64,000 nt of DNA from an uncultured bacterium (GTDB taxonomy: Bacteria > Bacillota > Clostridia > Oscillospirales > Oscillospiraceae): the NCBI GenBank assembly GCA_947383145.1, contig CANDCH010000002.1, positions 124,001 through 188,000 of the forward strand. Reading direction: 5' to 3'. The notes under the pieces are model-generated. The model made no database searches, had not been told where the DNA came from, and was given only the letters and a program-made list of their open reading frames with translations. Positions 45,954-54,436 of this stretch are shown here, piece by piece. Each line of letters begins with the position of its first letter. Positions within the stretch are counted from its first letter, which is position 1. The translations under genes and the position numbers were made by a program.

Positions 45954-46667
45954 TCAGTTTACCGCGGTCCACACCTGCCGGTCCCGGATTTCCGGCAGCC
46001 GGACCTCTCCGGCCTCCGCTTTCTTCAAGGTCTCCTCCATCTGCCGCCGCAGCGTATAGGCTCGGAGGTCCGGCGCTCCGGCTCCGTTCCGCTTAGCGTC
46101 CATCCGTGTCAAAACCTCGGCCATAACCGTACAGGCCGCAAAACCCCTTCGCGCGAAGGCCAGAAGCTCTTCACTGCCAGCGGAAACAGGTTCCCAGCTT
46201 GCCATAATCCGCGCCATGGCCAAGGCGTTTCCGTTGGTTTGGGTAAGCCCAGGCTGGGCGCACCAGCCTATCGGATCGGAGCTGTTGGAGGCCAGGATGC
46301 TGGCCACAATGCCGCCGCTGCCGACCAAATCCAGCGTTCCCACCACGTACATGCCGTGATACCCCAGCTGGCCCAGATCATCCTCACTGAGAATGCCCCG
46401 CTCCGCCAGCTCCTTTAGAAAGGCGTCGTACTCCTCCTGGGTCATGTGCAGAGGATCGAATGCAGCCGCCAGCTCCGCAACGTCCTGCTCGGAGGCCTTT
46501 TTCAGGGCCGTTCCCGGCTTGGGAGCCGTCTCCGTTCCGGCTGTCTGGACCGTCCGTTCCAGCTCCGCCGCAAAGCCGTGCGCCGACGTCCCCTCCAGAT
46601 CCGCGGCCTGACGCCGGGATACCACCGCCCGCGTCCCGCCATCCATCGTCACCGTTCGCAAATCCAT
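45954..46667 (-). CDS. uncharacterised protein
   Basis: A 237-residue protein I do not recognise. It begins MDLRTVTMDGGTRAVVSRRQ and has Ala/Glu-rich helical stretches with no signal peptide. A Gly/Ser-rich segment (GTLDLVGSGGIVASILASNS) is too polar to be a clear membrane span. The C-terminus is helical and charged (YTLRRQMEETLKKAEAGEVR). The ATG at 46667 is chosen because the sequence upstream to 46766 looks non-coding; the ribosome site (GCGGGAAATGG) is weak. It is separated from its neighbours by a hairpin and a divergent promoter, so it is probably transcribed alone. Confidence 0.6.
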   Translation of the reverse strand: MDLRTVTMDGGTRAVVSRRQAADLEGTSAHGFAAELERTVQTAGTETAPKPGTALKKASEQDVAELAAAFDPLHMTQEEYDAFLKELAERGILSEDDLGQLGYHGMYVVGTLDLVGSGGIVASILASNSSDPIGWCAQPGLTQTNGNALAMARIMASWEPVSAGSEELLAFARRGFAACTVMAEVLTRMDAKRNGAGAPDLRAYTLRRQMEETLKKAEAGEVRLPEIRDRQVWTAVN

Positions 46668-46817
46668 GTTCCATTTCCCGCTTTCTCCGTGCGTCCCTGC
46701 ACCCCTAAACAATTTGCGTGAATTCCTTACGCCTGTACTTGATATCGGCCAATTTTCGGGGATCATAACACGGGCAGGCTAATTTCGGCCTTCCGCCGCT
46801 TCCCCGCAATAAAGGGA

Positions 46818-46847
46818 TTGACGAACGGGGCCGGAACGTGCTAAAAT
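46818..46847 (+). promoter_or_regulatory. sigma-A promoter of the SH3-domain protein gene
   Basis: TTGACG (46818-46823), 18 bases, TAAAAT (46842-46847). Confidence 0.75.
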
Positions 46848-46898
46848 AAAGGATAACCGACAAGCTTCGAGCCTTTCCGCCAAGGAGGTATTCAGAAT

Positions 46899-48062
46899 AT
46901 GCCCAAGCCTTCCCATGACGCGCTGATTCACTGTGAGCACTGCGGCGAGGACTACAGCGCCACCTACCGGCGCTGTCCCTTCTGCGGCGAGCGCAACGAC
47001 CCACGACGGGTCACCCCCCGGAACGACCCCACCTCCAGCTCCCGTTATATCCCCATGCCCCCCGCCGCCAAGCCCTCCCCCCGCCGCCAGAGCGAGGAGG
47101 AGGCGGACGACGGCTACGTGTTCGACGGGCAGGACGCCTTCGACGACGAGCCGGAGGAGGAGTACTACGCCCCCCGGCCCAAGGGGGGCAAGCGGCTGGC
47201 CCCCAAGCAACCCGGACGGTTTGACCCGCCCCCCATCAACTGGCCCCGGCTCATCACCTTCCTGTGCTCGCTGATTATCATTGTGGCGGCGCTGGTCATC
47301 GTCTTCACCTTCATCTATCCCCAGCTCCACGGGCGGCAGGACCCCAACGCCGGCGCGTCGGCCTCCCAGCCCGTAGAGCCCACCATGCCCCCCATCATCA
47401 CCCCCACCCCCGGCGTGACCCAGCCCACCCAGCCGGTGGACCCGGTTCCCCCCTCCCAGCCGGTGATTGACCCGGTGGAGTCCGTTTTGACCGGCATCGT
47501 GCTGAAGAACTCCGATGGGAAGGCGGTGGACGACATCACCATCCGGGCGGGGCGGAGCGCCCAGCTCACCGCCGAGTTCACTCCGTCCACCTGGACGGGC
47601 GACGTCGCCTGGAGCTCCAGCAACCCGGAATGGGTGACGGTGACGGACAGCGGCTATGTGACCAACGTCAACAAATCCGGCGCGTTCCACAACGTGTACA
47701 TCACCGTCACGGCGGGCGGCGTCTCCACCCAGTGCATCGTCCGCGCCACGGCGGGGGACGCCCCGGTTCACTCCGCGCCGCCCCCGGCGGACAGCCAGCC
47801 CCCGGCGGGCAACAGCCAGCCTCCCAGCGGCGGCGGCGCGCTCACCGCGGGGTCCAGGGGCACCATCACAGGTGCCGACGGCGGCCTGCGGGTGCGCTCC
47901 GGCCCGGGCACCAGCTATGATATCCAGGCCAGCCTGAAAAACGGCGACTCCGTCACCATCGTGGCCCCGGCGGAGAACGGCTGGTATCAGATCAATTACG
48001 CCGGCGGCGGCGGGGCCACCCTCACCGGCTATATCCTGGGCGAGTACATTTCCCCCAATTAA
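46899..48062 (+). CDS. membrane-anchored zinc-ribbon / Ig-like / SH3b protein
   Basis: 387 residues of modular surface protein. A cytoplasmic zinc ribbon (HCEHCGEDY and RRCPFCGERN, two CxxC pairs) is followed by an acidic linker and one transmembrane helix (FLCSLIIIVAALVIVFTFIY, about 122-141). Outside are a Pro/Thr/Gln-rich stalk, a bacterial Ig-like (Big_2-type) domain (LTGIVLKNSDGKAV through VYITVTAGGVSTQCIV), a second Pro-rich linker and a C-terminal SH3b domain (GGLRVRSGPGTSYDIQASLK, GWYQINYAGGGG). SH3b domains often bind peptidoglycan. The layout suggests signalling or scaffolding between cytoplasm and wall; the partner is unknown. AAGGAGG precedes the ATG by ten bases. Confidence 0.85.
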   Translation: MPKPSHDALIHCEHCGEDYSATYRRCPFCGERNDPRRVTPRNDPTSSSRYIPMPPAAKPSPRRQSEEEADDGYVFDGQDAFDDEPEEEYYAPRPKGGKRLAPKQPGRFDPPPINWPRLITFLCSLIIIVAALVIVFTFIYPQLHGRQDPNAGASASQPVEPTMPPIITPTPGVTQPTQPVDPVPPSQPVIDPVESVLTGIVLKNSDGKAVDDITIRAGRSAQLTAEFTPSTWTGDVAWSSSNPEWVTVTDSGYVTNVNKSGAFHNVYITVTAGGVSTQCIVRATAGDAPVHSAPPPADSQPPAGNSQPPSGGGALTAGSRGTITGADGGLRVRSGPGTSYDIQASLKNGDSVTIVAPAENGWYQINYAGGGGATLTGYILGEYISPN

Positions 48063-48072
48063 CCCAAAAACC

Positions 48073-48104
48073 GCGCGGAGCGCCGCCCGCCTGGGCGGCG
48101 CTCC
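48073..48104 (+). terminator. hairpin after the SH3-domain gene
   Basis: A perfect 12-bp stem GGAGCGCCGCCC / GGGCGGCGCTCC with a short loop, followed by CCTTG rather than a T-run. It may be a weak terminator just before the ribosome site of the transporter gene. Confidence 0.5.
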
Positions 48105-48124
48105 CCTTGTGAGGAGAGAGAGCG

Positions 48125-49495
48125 TTGAAACGAGAAAACTTCCGCTCCCGGCTGGGCTTCCTGCTGGTGAGCGCCGGATGCGCCATCGGCATCGGCAACG
48201 TGTGGAAATTCCCCTATGTCACCGGGGAGAACGGCGGCGGCGTGTTCGTGCTGTTCTACCTGCTGTTTCTGGTGATTATGGGCGTGCCCGTGCTCACCAT
48301 GGAGCTGGCGGTGGGCCGGGCCAGCCGCAGGAGCGCGGTGCAGGGCTATCAGGCCCTGGAGCCCGCCGGGTCCAAATGGCACCTCCACGGCTGGTTCTGC
48401 CTGATCGGCTGCTACCTGCTGATGATGTACTACACCACCGTGTCCGGCTGGATGCTGGGCTACTTTTTCAAATTCGCCGGGGGCGCCTTCGAGGGGATGG
48501 CCCTGGAGGCGGTGGACGGGGTGTTCTCCGCCATGCGGGCCAATCCCGCCGAGATGACCGTGTGGATGGCGGTGACGGTGCTGGCGGGCTTCCTGGTGTG
48601 CTCCCTGGGCCTCCAGGGCGGCCTGGAGCGGGTGACCAAGTGGATGATGCTGGGCCTGCTGGGCCTCATCGTGGTGCTGGCCGTCCACAGCCTCACCCTG
48701 CCCGGCGCGGCGGAAGGGGTCAAGTTCTACCTCCTGCCCGACTTCGGCCGGGCGGCGAAGCAGGGCCTTGGAAGGGTGGTCACCGCCGCCATGAACCAGG
48801 CCTTTTTCACCCTGAGCCTGGGCATCGCCGCCATGGAGATTTTCGGCAGCTACATGAGCCGGGACAACACCCTGGCCGGGGAGGCCGCCCGGATCTGCGG
48901 GCTGGACACCTTCGTGGCCCTCATGAGCGGCCTCATCATCTTCCCCGCCTGCTTCTCCTTCGGGGTGCAGCCGGACGCGGGGCCGTCCCTCATCTTTGTC
49001 ACCCTGCCCAAGGTGTTCGCCAATATGGCCGCCGGAAGGCTGTGGGGGGCCCTGTTCTTCCTGTTCATGACCTTCGCCAGCTTCTCCACGGTGATCGCCG
49101 TGTTTGAAAACCTGCTGGCCGGGTGCATCGACAACTTCGGCTGGAGCCGGAAGAAGGCGGCGCTGGTCAACGGCGCCTTCGTGCTCATCGCCTCCATGCC
49201 CTGCGTGCTGGGCTACAACCTGTGGTATTTCGAGGCCGCCCTGCCCAATGGCTCGGTGGGCCAGGTGCTGGACATCGAGGACTTTCTGGTGTCCAACCTG
49301 CTGCTCCCCCTGGGCTCCCTGGTGTACCTGCTGTTCTGCGTCAGCAAGTGGGGCTGGGGCTTTGACAGGTATCTGGAGGAGGCCAACACCGGCAGGGGGA
49401 TCAAAATGCCCCGGGCGCTGAAGCCCTACTTCCAGTTCATCCTTCCCGTGCTCATTCTGGTGATCCTGATCCAGGGTCTGGTGAAGCTGAACTGA
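48125..49495 (+). CDS. sodium-dependent transporter, NSS/SNF family
   Basis: A 456-residue neurotransmitter:sodium symporter homologue (LeuT/MhsT fold) importing an amino acid or related solute with Na+. TM1 has GFLLVSAGCAIGIGNVWKFP and the unwound YVTGENGGG region. Later helices include MNQAFFTLSLGIAAMEIFGS and FLFMTFASFSTVIAVFEN. The length suits 11-12 helices. The start is TTG at 48125, with GAGGAGAG upstream. No dedicated promoter was seen, so it may depend on read-through from the SH3-domain gene. The substrate is not predictable from sequence alone. Confidence 0.93.
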   Translation: MKRENFRSRLGFLLVSAGCAIGIGNVWKFPYVTGENGGGVFVLFYLLFLVIMGVPVLTMELAVGRASRRSAVQGYQALEPAGSKWHLHGWFCLIGCYLLMMYYTTVSGWMLGYFFKFAGGAFEGMALEAVDGVFSAMRANPAEMTVWMAVTVLAGFLVCSLGLQGGLERVTKWMMLGLLGLIVVLAVHSLTLPGAAEGVKFYLLPDFGRAAKQGLGRVVTAAMNQAFFTLSLGIAAMEIFGSYMSRDNTLAGEAARICGLDTFVALMSGLIIFPACFSFGVQPDAGPSLIFVTLPKVFANMAAGRLWGALFFLFMTFASFSTVIAVFENLLAGCIDNFGWSRKKAALVNGAFVLIASMPCVLGYNLWYFEAALPNGSVGQVLDIEDFLVSNLLLPLGSLVYLLFCVSKWGWGFDRYLEEANTGRGIKMPRALKPYFQFILPVLILVILIQGLVKLN

Positions 49496-49542
49496 ACAAC
49501 CGCCGTCCCGGCTTTTCTGGAGCCGGGACGGCGGTTGTTGTT
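49495..49542. terminator. bidirectional terminator between the NSS and mgtC genes
   Basis: A perfect 18-bp stem AACAACCGCCGTCCCGGC / GCCGGGACGGCGGTTGTT with a nine-base loop. Confidence 0.88.
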
Positions 49543-49548
49543 CGGGGG

Positions 49549-50217
49549 TCACCACAGAAGGGATTTGACATAGGGCAGCTTCAGAAGCGGGGACAGAAGC
49601 GGGCCCAGCTTTTTCCCGGCGTACTCATACCGTCCGTCCAGCTGAAGCTCCACCGACAACAGGCCCCCGGACCGCTCGTACTTGGCGGAGCCAGCCTCCA
49701 GCCCCAGCCTGGACAGCTCCCGCTGGAGGCTGTCCAGCGCCTCGGGCCGGTCCTCAATCTGGATGAGGACCACGGCGGCGTGGCCAAGCAGGTCGTGGTC
49801 CCGGTGGAGCAGGGCCTGGACGACCACGATGAATACCGTGCCAAAGGTGCTGATGAGGTACATTCCCGCCCCGGCGGACATCCCGATGCCCACCGTAGCC
49901 CACAGTCCGGCGGCGGTGGTCATGCCGGTGAGGCTGCGCCGGTGGGCGGTGATGGCCCCCGCCCCCAGAAAGCCGATGGCGGTGACCAGACCGGCGGCGA
50001 TGCGGCTGGGGTCCAGCTTGACGGTGGCCAGCTCCACCATGTCGGCAAAGCCGTATTTGGATACCATCGTCATCATGCACGAGGCGAAGGAGACGATGAG
50101 GTGGGTGCGGATGCCCGCGCCCTTCAGGCGGATTTCCCGCTCCAAGCCGATGACGCCGCCGAACAGGGCGGACAGGGCAAGGCGGAGAATGGATTCCCAG
50201 GTGCTCAGACTGCCCAC
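49549..50217 (-). CDS. mgtC: MgtC/SapB family membrane protein
   Basis: 222 residues. The N-terminal four- to five-helix MgtC domain shows ALFGGVIGLEREIRLKGAGI, RTHLIVSFASCMMTMVSKYG and ITAIGFLGAGAI-like sequence (GLVTAIGFLGAGAITAHRRS), then LTGMTTAAGLWATVGIGMSA. The soluble C-terminal ACT-like half (about 145-222) is longer than in the shortest members. MgtC proteins affect magnesium homeostasis and membrane ATPases; they are not themselves proven transporters. The GTG start has GGAGGGAG six bases upstream. A strong own promoter lies upstream. Confidence 0.92.
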   Translation of the reverse strand: MGSLSTWESILRLALSALFGGVIGLEREIRLKGAGIRTHLIVSFASCMMTMVSKYGFADMVELATVKLDPSRIAAGLVTAIGFLGAGAITAHRRSLTGMTTAAGLWATVGIGMSAGAGMYLISTFGTVFIVVVQALLHRDHDLLGHAAVVLIQIEDRPEALDSLQRELSRLGLEAGSAKYERSGGLLSVELQLDGRYEYAGKKLGPLLSPLLKLPYVKSLLW

Positions 50218-50249
50218 GGCGCTCCCTCCGTTCCCGTCGTTTTGACAAC

Positions 50250-50279
50250 ATTATACGCCGGAAGGGGATGGACTGTCAA
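50250..50279 (-). promoter_or_regulatory. strong sigma-A promoter of mgtC
   Basis: The minus strand reads TTGACA (50279-50274), 18 bases, TATAAT (50255-50250), both consensus hexamers. Confidence 0.88.
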
Positions 50280-50308
50280 CGGCCCGGGAAAATTCCGGGG
50301 CTGGGGAC

Positions 50309-50345
50309 AATAAAACGCCGGGGCGGCTGGCCCCGGCGTTTTATT
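50309..50345. terminator. bidirectional terminator AATAAAACGCCGGGGC
   Basis: A perfect 16-bp stem with a five-base loop and AAAA/TTTT on both sides. It separates the divergent mgtC promoter region from the following short ORF. Confidence 0.9.
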
Positions 50346-50362
50346 GAAGAATGGAGGATAGA

Positions 50363-50431
50363 ATGAAAAAGAAAGGATATCTCTTGCAAGAAATAGACTA
50401 CGGGAAAGAGGTTACAAAAGTTCGCGGCTAA
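50363..50431 (+). CDS. 22-residue ORF with good ribosome site
   Basis: MKKKGYLLQEIDYGKEVTKV then RG, preceded by GGAGGATAGA at normal spacing. It lies between a terminator and the end of the DUF4317 gene, in locally A/T-rich sequence. No promoter is evident between the terminator and the ATG, and it matches nothing I know. It may be a real micro-peptide or a chance frame. Confidence 0.35.
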   Translation: MKKKGYLLQEIDYGKEVTKVRG

Positions 50432-50445
50432 GTATTACAAAAGTA

Positions 50446-51600
50446 TTAAATCTTCGCCGCGGGCTGGGCCTCCAGCTCCACGGCCATGCCGTTGACCTCC
50501 ACGCCCTCCCCGGCGGGTATGAGCAGGTACTTGCGGCCGTCCAGCACCCGGGCCTCCACCTGGCCGGACAGCTCCGGCTTGACGGTGATGGTGATCTCCC
50601 CGGCCTTGATCTGGAAGCGCTTGCTGTCGATGAGGTTGGCGGGGTCCAGGGCGGCCCCCTCCCCCAGCCGCTGGCCGCAGTAGTCCTGGAAGGAGGCCAC
50701 CCGCTCCTCCTCCACGCCGCACTCCCGCAGCATTCCGCCCACGTCCCCCGCCGTCACCGTGAGGGGGTCGGGGCTCTGGCTCTCCTTGTGGAGCTCCATC
50801 CGCTCCCGCAGCTGCTCGTGGACGGCCTGGACCAGCTCCATGCTGCACTCCACCCCCAGGGCGTCGGACAGGGCGCTTTCAAAGGCCTCCTTCTGCTCCG
50901 GGGCGGACATGGGGGGCTGGACGCCGAACACTCCCTCGATGAACTCGCCGTGGAGGAATTCCGGCTTGCGGATGTAATAGAGGGCGCCGTACAGGTCGGC
51001 GGCCCTGCCGTTGAAGGCGGGAAAGAGGAAGCCCAGCTCCGGCGGCGCGGCCAGCTGGCCGGCGGTTTTCATGTGGAGCACGTTGTCCGCCGGGAGGTAG
51101 CCCAGCCCGGGCTTGCCCTCCCGCATGGGGCAGACGGCGCACACGATGTAGGAGAACACAGTGTCGGAGGAGTCGTCAAGCAGCTCGCCGCTTTTGGAAC
51201 GGAAGGGCACGTCGTAGGCGTCGTGGGCCAGAAGGATGAGATAGTTTTCCTCCCCCAGGTCCAGGCTCTGAATGACCCGCTCGTAGAACCGGCGGCGGAG
51301 GGCGGGGTCCTTCAGCTTGCAGTCCCGCAGGTCCCGGAGGAGCTTGTGCTCCTCCCCCTCCGCCACCTGCCGGGTGGTGAAGGCCACGTCCATGAGGTTG
51401 CGGCCCAGGGAGCCGGACAGGGCCTTTTTCAGCAAAGACAGGCAGCCGTCGGCGTCGTCCTCGCTGAGCAGGGCCAGGGACTGGCCGGTTTCGCCGATGA
51501 TCTGCTTGGTGGAGCCCACATAGCAGCCGTACACATGGCTGACGGCGTTTTTATGGGGGCGGAGGCGGCGGCGCAGCTCGCCCACTTCTTTGGTGTTCAT
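50446..51600 (-). CDS. DUF4317 family protein
   Basis: 384 residues matching the DUF4317 family, which is widespread in Clostridia and of unknown function. It has the characteristic N-terminus MNTKEVGELRRRLRPHKNAV followed by HVYGCYVGSTKQII, and the middle LLAHDAYDVPFRSKSGE, then FSYIVCAVCPMREGKPGLGY. The C-terminal third (FQIKAGEITITVKPELSGQV) looks beta-rich. There is no signal peptide or membrane segment, so it should be cytoplasmic. It has its own promoter and is monocistronic, divergent from the DUF975 gene. Confidence 0.9.
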   Translation of the reverse strand: MNTKEVGELRRRLRPHKNAVSHVYGCYVGSTKQIIGETGQSLALLSEDDADGCLSLLKKALSGSLGRNLMDVAFTTRQVAEGEEHKLLRDLRDCKLKDPALRRRFYERVIQSLDLGEENYLILLAHDAYDVPFRSKSGELLDDSSDTVFSYIVCAVCPMREGKPGLGYLPADNVLHMKTAGQLAAPPELGFLFPAFNGRAADLYGALYYIRKPEFLHGEFIEGVFGVQPPMSAPEQKEAFESALSDALGVECSMELVQAVHEQLRERMELHKESQSPDPLTVTAGDVGGMLRECGVEEERVASFQDYCGQRLGEGAALDPANLIDSKRFQIKAGEITITVKPELSGQVEARVLDGRKYLLIPAGEGVEVNGMAVELEAQPAAKI

Positions 51601-51654
51601 GGGTATCCCTCGCTTGTTGTGGATTGCGCCCGGCCGGGCGCGGATGTGAGAGGG

Positions 51655-51683
51655 ATTATATCACATTTGAACGGCGTTGTCAC
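51655..51683 (-). promoter_or_regulatory. sigma-A promoter of the DUF4317 gene
   Basis: The minus strand reads GTGACA (51683-51678), 17 bases, TATAAT (51660-51655). Confidence 0.78.
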
Positions 51684-51695
51684 GGGGTGTTTGGG

Positions 51696-51724
51696 TTGCA
51701 TTTTTCCGTGGCGTACGGTATAAT
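51696..51724 (+). promoter_or_regulatory. sigma-A promoter of the DUF975 gene
   Basis: TTGCAT (51696-51701), 17 bases, TATAAT (51719-51724). The same TTGCAT-N17-TATAAT arrangement precedes asnA. Confidence 0.85.
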
Positions 51725-51784
51725 ATTTTAACGCCGTTTCCGGCGCATAAGGGGCGCGGCCCCTGAGAGAGGGAGGTTTTACCT

Positions 51785-52927
51785 ATGGAATTCAACCGTG
51801 CGCAGCTCAAGCGGAGCGTGAAGCTGTCCATGAAGGAGACCCGGCCCCACCCCATGCTGGTCACCCTGGCGTTCTCCGTGGTGGTGTCGCTGGTGACGTG
51901 GCTCATAAACGGCCTGCTGGGCGGCCTGCTCACCGGGGGCGCGGGCAGCTTTTCCGACACGCTGCTGTTCTATATCCAGATGGGCTATGAGGCGGGAGAG
52001 GCCCTGGAAAAGGCGGTGCTTTCCATGATCAGCCAGGGCCCCGGCGCCATTTTCGGCGTGACGGTGGGGGGCGCCGTGCTGTCCATCCTGCTCTCCCTGT
52101 GGCAGAGCACCATGAACGTGGGCTATGCGGGCTACGCCCTGTCCATGGTCCGGAGGGAGAACCCGCCCCTGCAAAAGGTGTTCTGCGCCCTGCCTCAGAT
52201 CGGGCAGGTGTTTATCACCCGCCTGATCACGGGGGTGTTCATCGTCCTGTGGTCGCTGCTGGTGGGGCTGATCTGGTTCGCGGCGGCCGTGGCGCTGGTC
52301 ATGCTGGCCGCGGCCCTTGATTCGGAGCTGCTCATAGGGCTGTTTATGCTGCTCTCCATCTTTGCCCTGTGGGCGGGCGCCATATGGATAACGCTGCGCT
52401 ACGCCCTGGTGGACTATCTCCTGCTGGACCAGGGCCTGTCCGGCCTGGACGCCGTCCGGGAGAGCAAGCGGCTGATGAAGGGCCGCGTCAAAAAGGCCTT
52501 TGTGCTCCAGCTGTCCTTTTTCGGGTGGTATCTGCTGATGGTGGGCATTGTGTACGCCGCCGCCATCGCCTTCATGGCCCTTCTCGCCGCCCAGATATAC
52601 GCGGGCGAGGTGAATCCCGTCGCGGTGGGGGCCATGATGATTTCGCTGCTGGGCTTTGTCCCCGTGGCTATCCTCAGCCTCTGGCTGAAGCCCTATGTCG
52701 CCGGGGCCATGGCGGGGTTCTATGAGTGGGTCCGCGCCGGCGCATCCGGCGGACAGGCCGGACCCGGCGCCGGCGCGGAGGGCTGGGGCGGTCCCGGCGG
52801 CTACGCCTGGACCCCCGGCGGGAGCTCCGGCACGGGGACAGGGATGGGCCCCAACCCCGGTAGCGGGCAGGGCGGCGGACTCCCGCCCAGGCCCCCAAAA
52901 ACGCCCAGGGACGACCCCTGGAACTGA
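51785..52927 (+). CDS. DUF975 family integral membrane protein
   Basis: 380 residues. A DUF975-like start (RAQLKRSVKLSMKETRPHPM) is followed by about five or six membrane helices (MLVTLAFSVVVSLVTWLING, GVTVGGAVLSILLSL, FIVLWSLLVGLIWFAAAVAL). The conserved TLRYALVDYLLLDQGLSGLD, AVRESKRLMKGRVKKAFVLQ block precedes the last helices. The C-terminal 60 residues are Gly/Pro/Ser-rich and disordered. The function of the family is unknown. GAGGGAGG precedes the ATG. It stands alone under its own promoter. Confidence 0.88.
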   Translation: MEFNRAQLKRSVKLSMKETRPHPMLVTLAFSVVVSLVTWLINGLLGGLLTGGAGSFSDTLLFYIQMGYEAGEALEKAVLSMISQGPGAIFGVTVGGAVLSILLSLWQSTMNVGYAGYALSMVRRENPPLQKVFCALPQIGQVFITRLITGVFIVLWSLLVGLIWFAAAVALVMLAAALDSELLIGLFMLLSIFALWAGAIWITLRYALVDYLLLDQGLSGLDAVRESKRLMKGRVKKAFVLQLSFFGWYLLMVGIVYAAAIAFMALLAAQIYAGEVNPVAVGAMMISLLGFVPVAILSLWLKPYVAGAMAGFYEWVRAGASGGQAGPGAGAEGWGGPGGYAWTPGGSSGTGTGMGPNPGSGQGGGLPPRPPKTPRDDPWN

Positions 52928-53120
52928 GAACCTGTATTCACAACCTCAATTCGCCGTCTGGCCGGAGCTTTTCCCGCCATGCTGCGGTACATTTTCCCGC
53001 AATCAACCCAATGATTCCCGCGAAAATTTGCCTTGCCTGATGGGAAAATCCCCCGGCCATCCGGCGGCCCCGGCTATGAACGCAGGCGCTAAAACGCGCT
53101 GAAAAAAGGAGCGAGATACC
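52928..53120. repeat. imperfect foldback structure upstream of icd
   Basis: No gene. From 52959 to 53059 the sequence is roughly self-complementary about 53009: TGGCCGG...TTTTCCC (52959-52975) pairs with GGGAAAA...CCGGCCA (53042-53059), and AATCA (53001) pairs with TGATT (53012). It could be a MITE remnant or a leader structure of icd. No terminal repeats with a target duplication were found. Confidence 0.55.
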
Positions 53121-54320
53121 ATGGATAAGCTGCAAATGAAAACCCCCCTGGTTGAGATGGACGGGGACGAGATGACCCGCATTCTCTGGCGGCAGATCAA
53201 GGAGGAGCTGCTGGAGCCCTATATCGACCTGAAAACCGAGTACTACGACCTGGGCCTCCCGGAGCGGGAGCGCACCCGCGACCAGGTGACCACCGACGCG
53301 GCCCAGGCCAACAAAAAGTACGGCGTGGCCGTCAAATGCGCCACCATCACCCCCAACCAGCAGCGGGTGGAGGAGTATAAGCTGTCCCAGATGTGGAAGT
53401 CCCCCAACGGCACCATCCGGGCCATTCTGGACGGCACCGTGTTCCGGGCCCCCATCATGGTGAAGGGGCTGAACCCGGTGGTGAAAAACTGGCAGGCCCC
53501 CATCACCATCGCCCGCCACGCCTTCGGCGACGTGTACAAGGCGGCGGAGCTCAAGGTCCCCGGCCCGGGCACGGCGGAGCTGGTGTTCACCGGCGCGGAC
53601 GGCGCGGAGACCCGTCGGACCATCCACACCTTTGACGGCCCCGGAATCCTCCAGGGGCAGTTCAACGTGGAGAAATCCATCGCCTCCTTCGCCCGGTCCT
53701 GCTTCCAGTTCGCCCTGGACACCAAGCAGGACCTGTGGTTCTCCACCAAGGACACCATCTCCAAGCAGTACGACCACACCTTCAAGGACATCTTCGCGGA
53801 GATATACGAAGGGGAATATGAGGAGAAATTCAAACAGGCTGGCATCACCTACTTCTATACCCTCATCGACGACGCGGTGGCCCGGGTCATCCGCTCCAGG
53901 GGGGGCTTCATCTGGGCCTGCAAGAACTACGACGGCGACGTGATGAGCGACATGGTGTCCACCGCCTTCGGCTCCCTGGCCATGATGACCTCCGTGCTGG
54001 TGTCCCCCGACGGCAATTACGAGTTCGAGGCCGCCCACGGCACCGTCACCCAGCACTACTACCGCCACCTGAAGGGGGAGCAGGTGTCCACCAACCCCAT
54101 GGCCACCCTGTTCGCCTGGACGGGGGCGCTGGCCAAGCGGGGGGAACTGGACGATCTACCTGATCTGACCGCCTTTGCCCGCAAGCTGGAAAAGGCGTCC
54201 ATCGACACCATCGAAAGCGGCGTGATGACCGGCGATCTGGCGGGCCTGTGGGAGGGGGAGGCCCCCGCCCGCAAGGTGACGGGGCTGGAATTCCTCCGGG
54301 CCATCCGTTCCCGGCTGTGA
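53121..54320 (+). CDS. icd: isocitrate dehydrogenase, NADP-dependent (eukaryote-like type)
   Basis: A 399-residue homodimeric-type isocitrate dehydrogenase converting isocitrate to 2-oxoglutarate and CO2. It matches the eukaryote-like subfamily: TPLVEMDGDEMTRILWRQIK at the N-terminus, CATITPNQQRVEEYKLSQMW, the substrate loop SPNGTIRAILDGTVFRAPI, and KNWQAPITIARHAFGD. Catalytic aspartates lie in KNYDGDVMSDMVSTAFGS, and cofactor-site sequence is EAAHGTVTQHYYRH. Its presence without neighbouring TCA genes suggests an incomplete cycle used for glutamate supply. AAAAGGAGCGAG precedes the ATG. A repeat-family terminator follows at once. Confidence 0.96.
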   Translation: MDKLQMKTPLVEMDGDEMTRILWRQIKEELLEPYIDLKTEYYDLGLPERERTRDQVTTDAAQANKKYGVAVKCATITPNQQRVEEYKLSQMWKSPNGTIRAILDGTVFRAPIMVKGLNPVVKNWQAPITIARHAFGDVYKAAELKVPGPGTAELVFTGADGAETRRTIHTFDGPGILQGQFNVEKSIASFARSCFQFALDTKQDLWFSTKDTISKQYDHTFKDIFAEIYEGEYEEKFKQAGITYFYTLIDDAVARVIRSRGGFIWACKNYDGDVMSDMVSTAFGSLAMMTSVLVSPDGNYEFEAAHGTVTQHYYRHLKGEQVSTNPMATLFAWTGALAKRGELDDLPDLTAFARKLEKASIDTIESGVMTGDLAGLWEGEAPARKVTGLEFLRAIRSRL

Positions 54321-54372
54321 CCTACTTTTTCTTGAAAGAAAAAGTAGGCAAAAAGAACTTTTAGTCCGCTTC
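54321..54372 (+). terminator. repeat-family terminator after icd (copy 1)
   Basis: A perfect 13-bp stem CCTACTTTTTCTT / AAGAAAAAGTAGG (54321-54348) with a tail caaaaagaacttttagtccg. Related units occur at 55352-55403 (minus orientation) and 60859-60916. Confidence 0.85.
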
Positions 54373-54436
54373 CGCCGTGGGTGCGCAACCACCTGATGCG
54401 ACGGCCACGAGACGGAATTCTCTGGGGGGTATTGTC

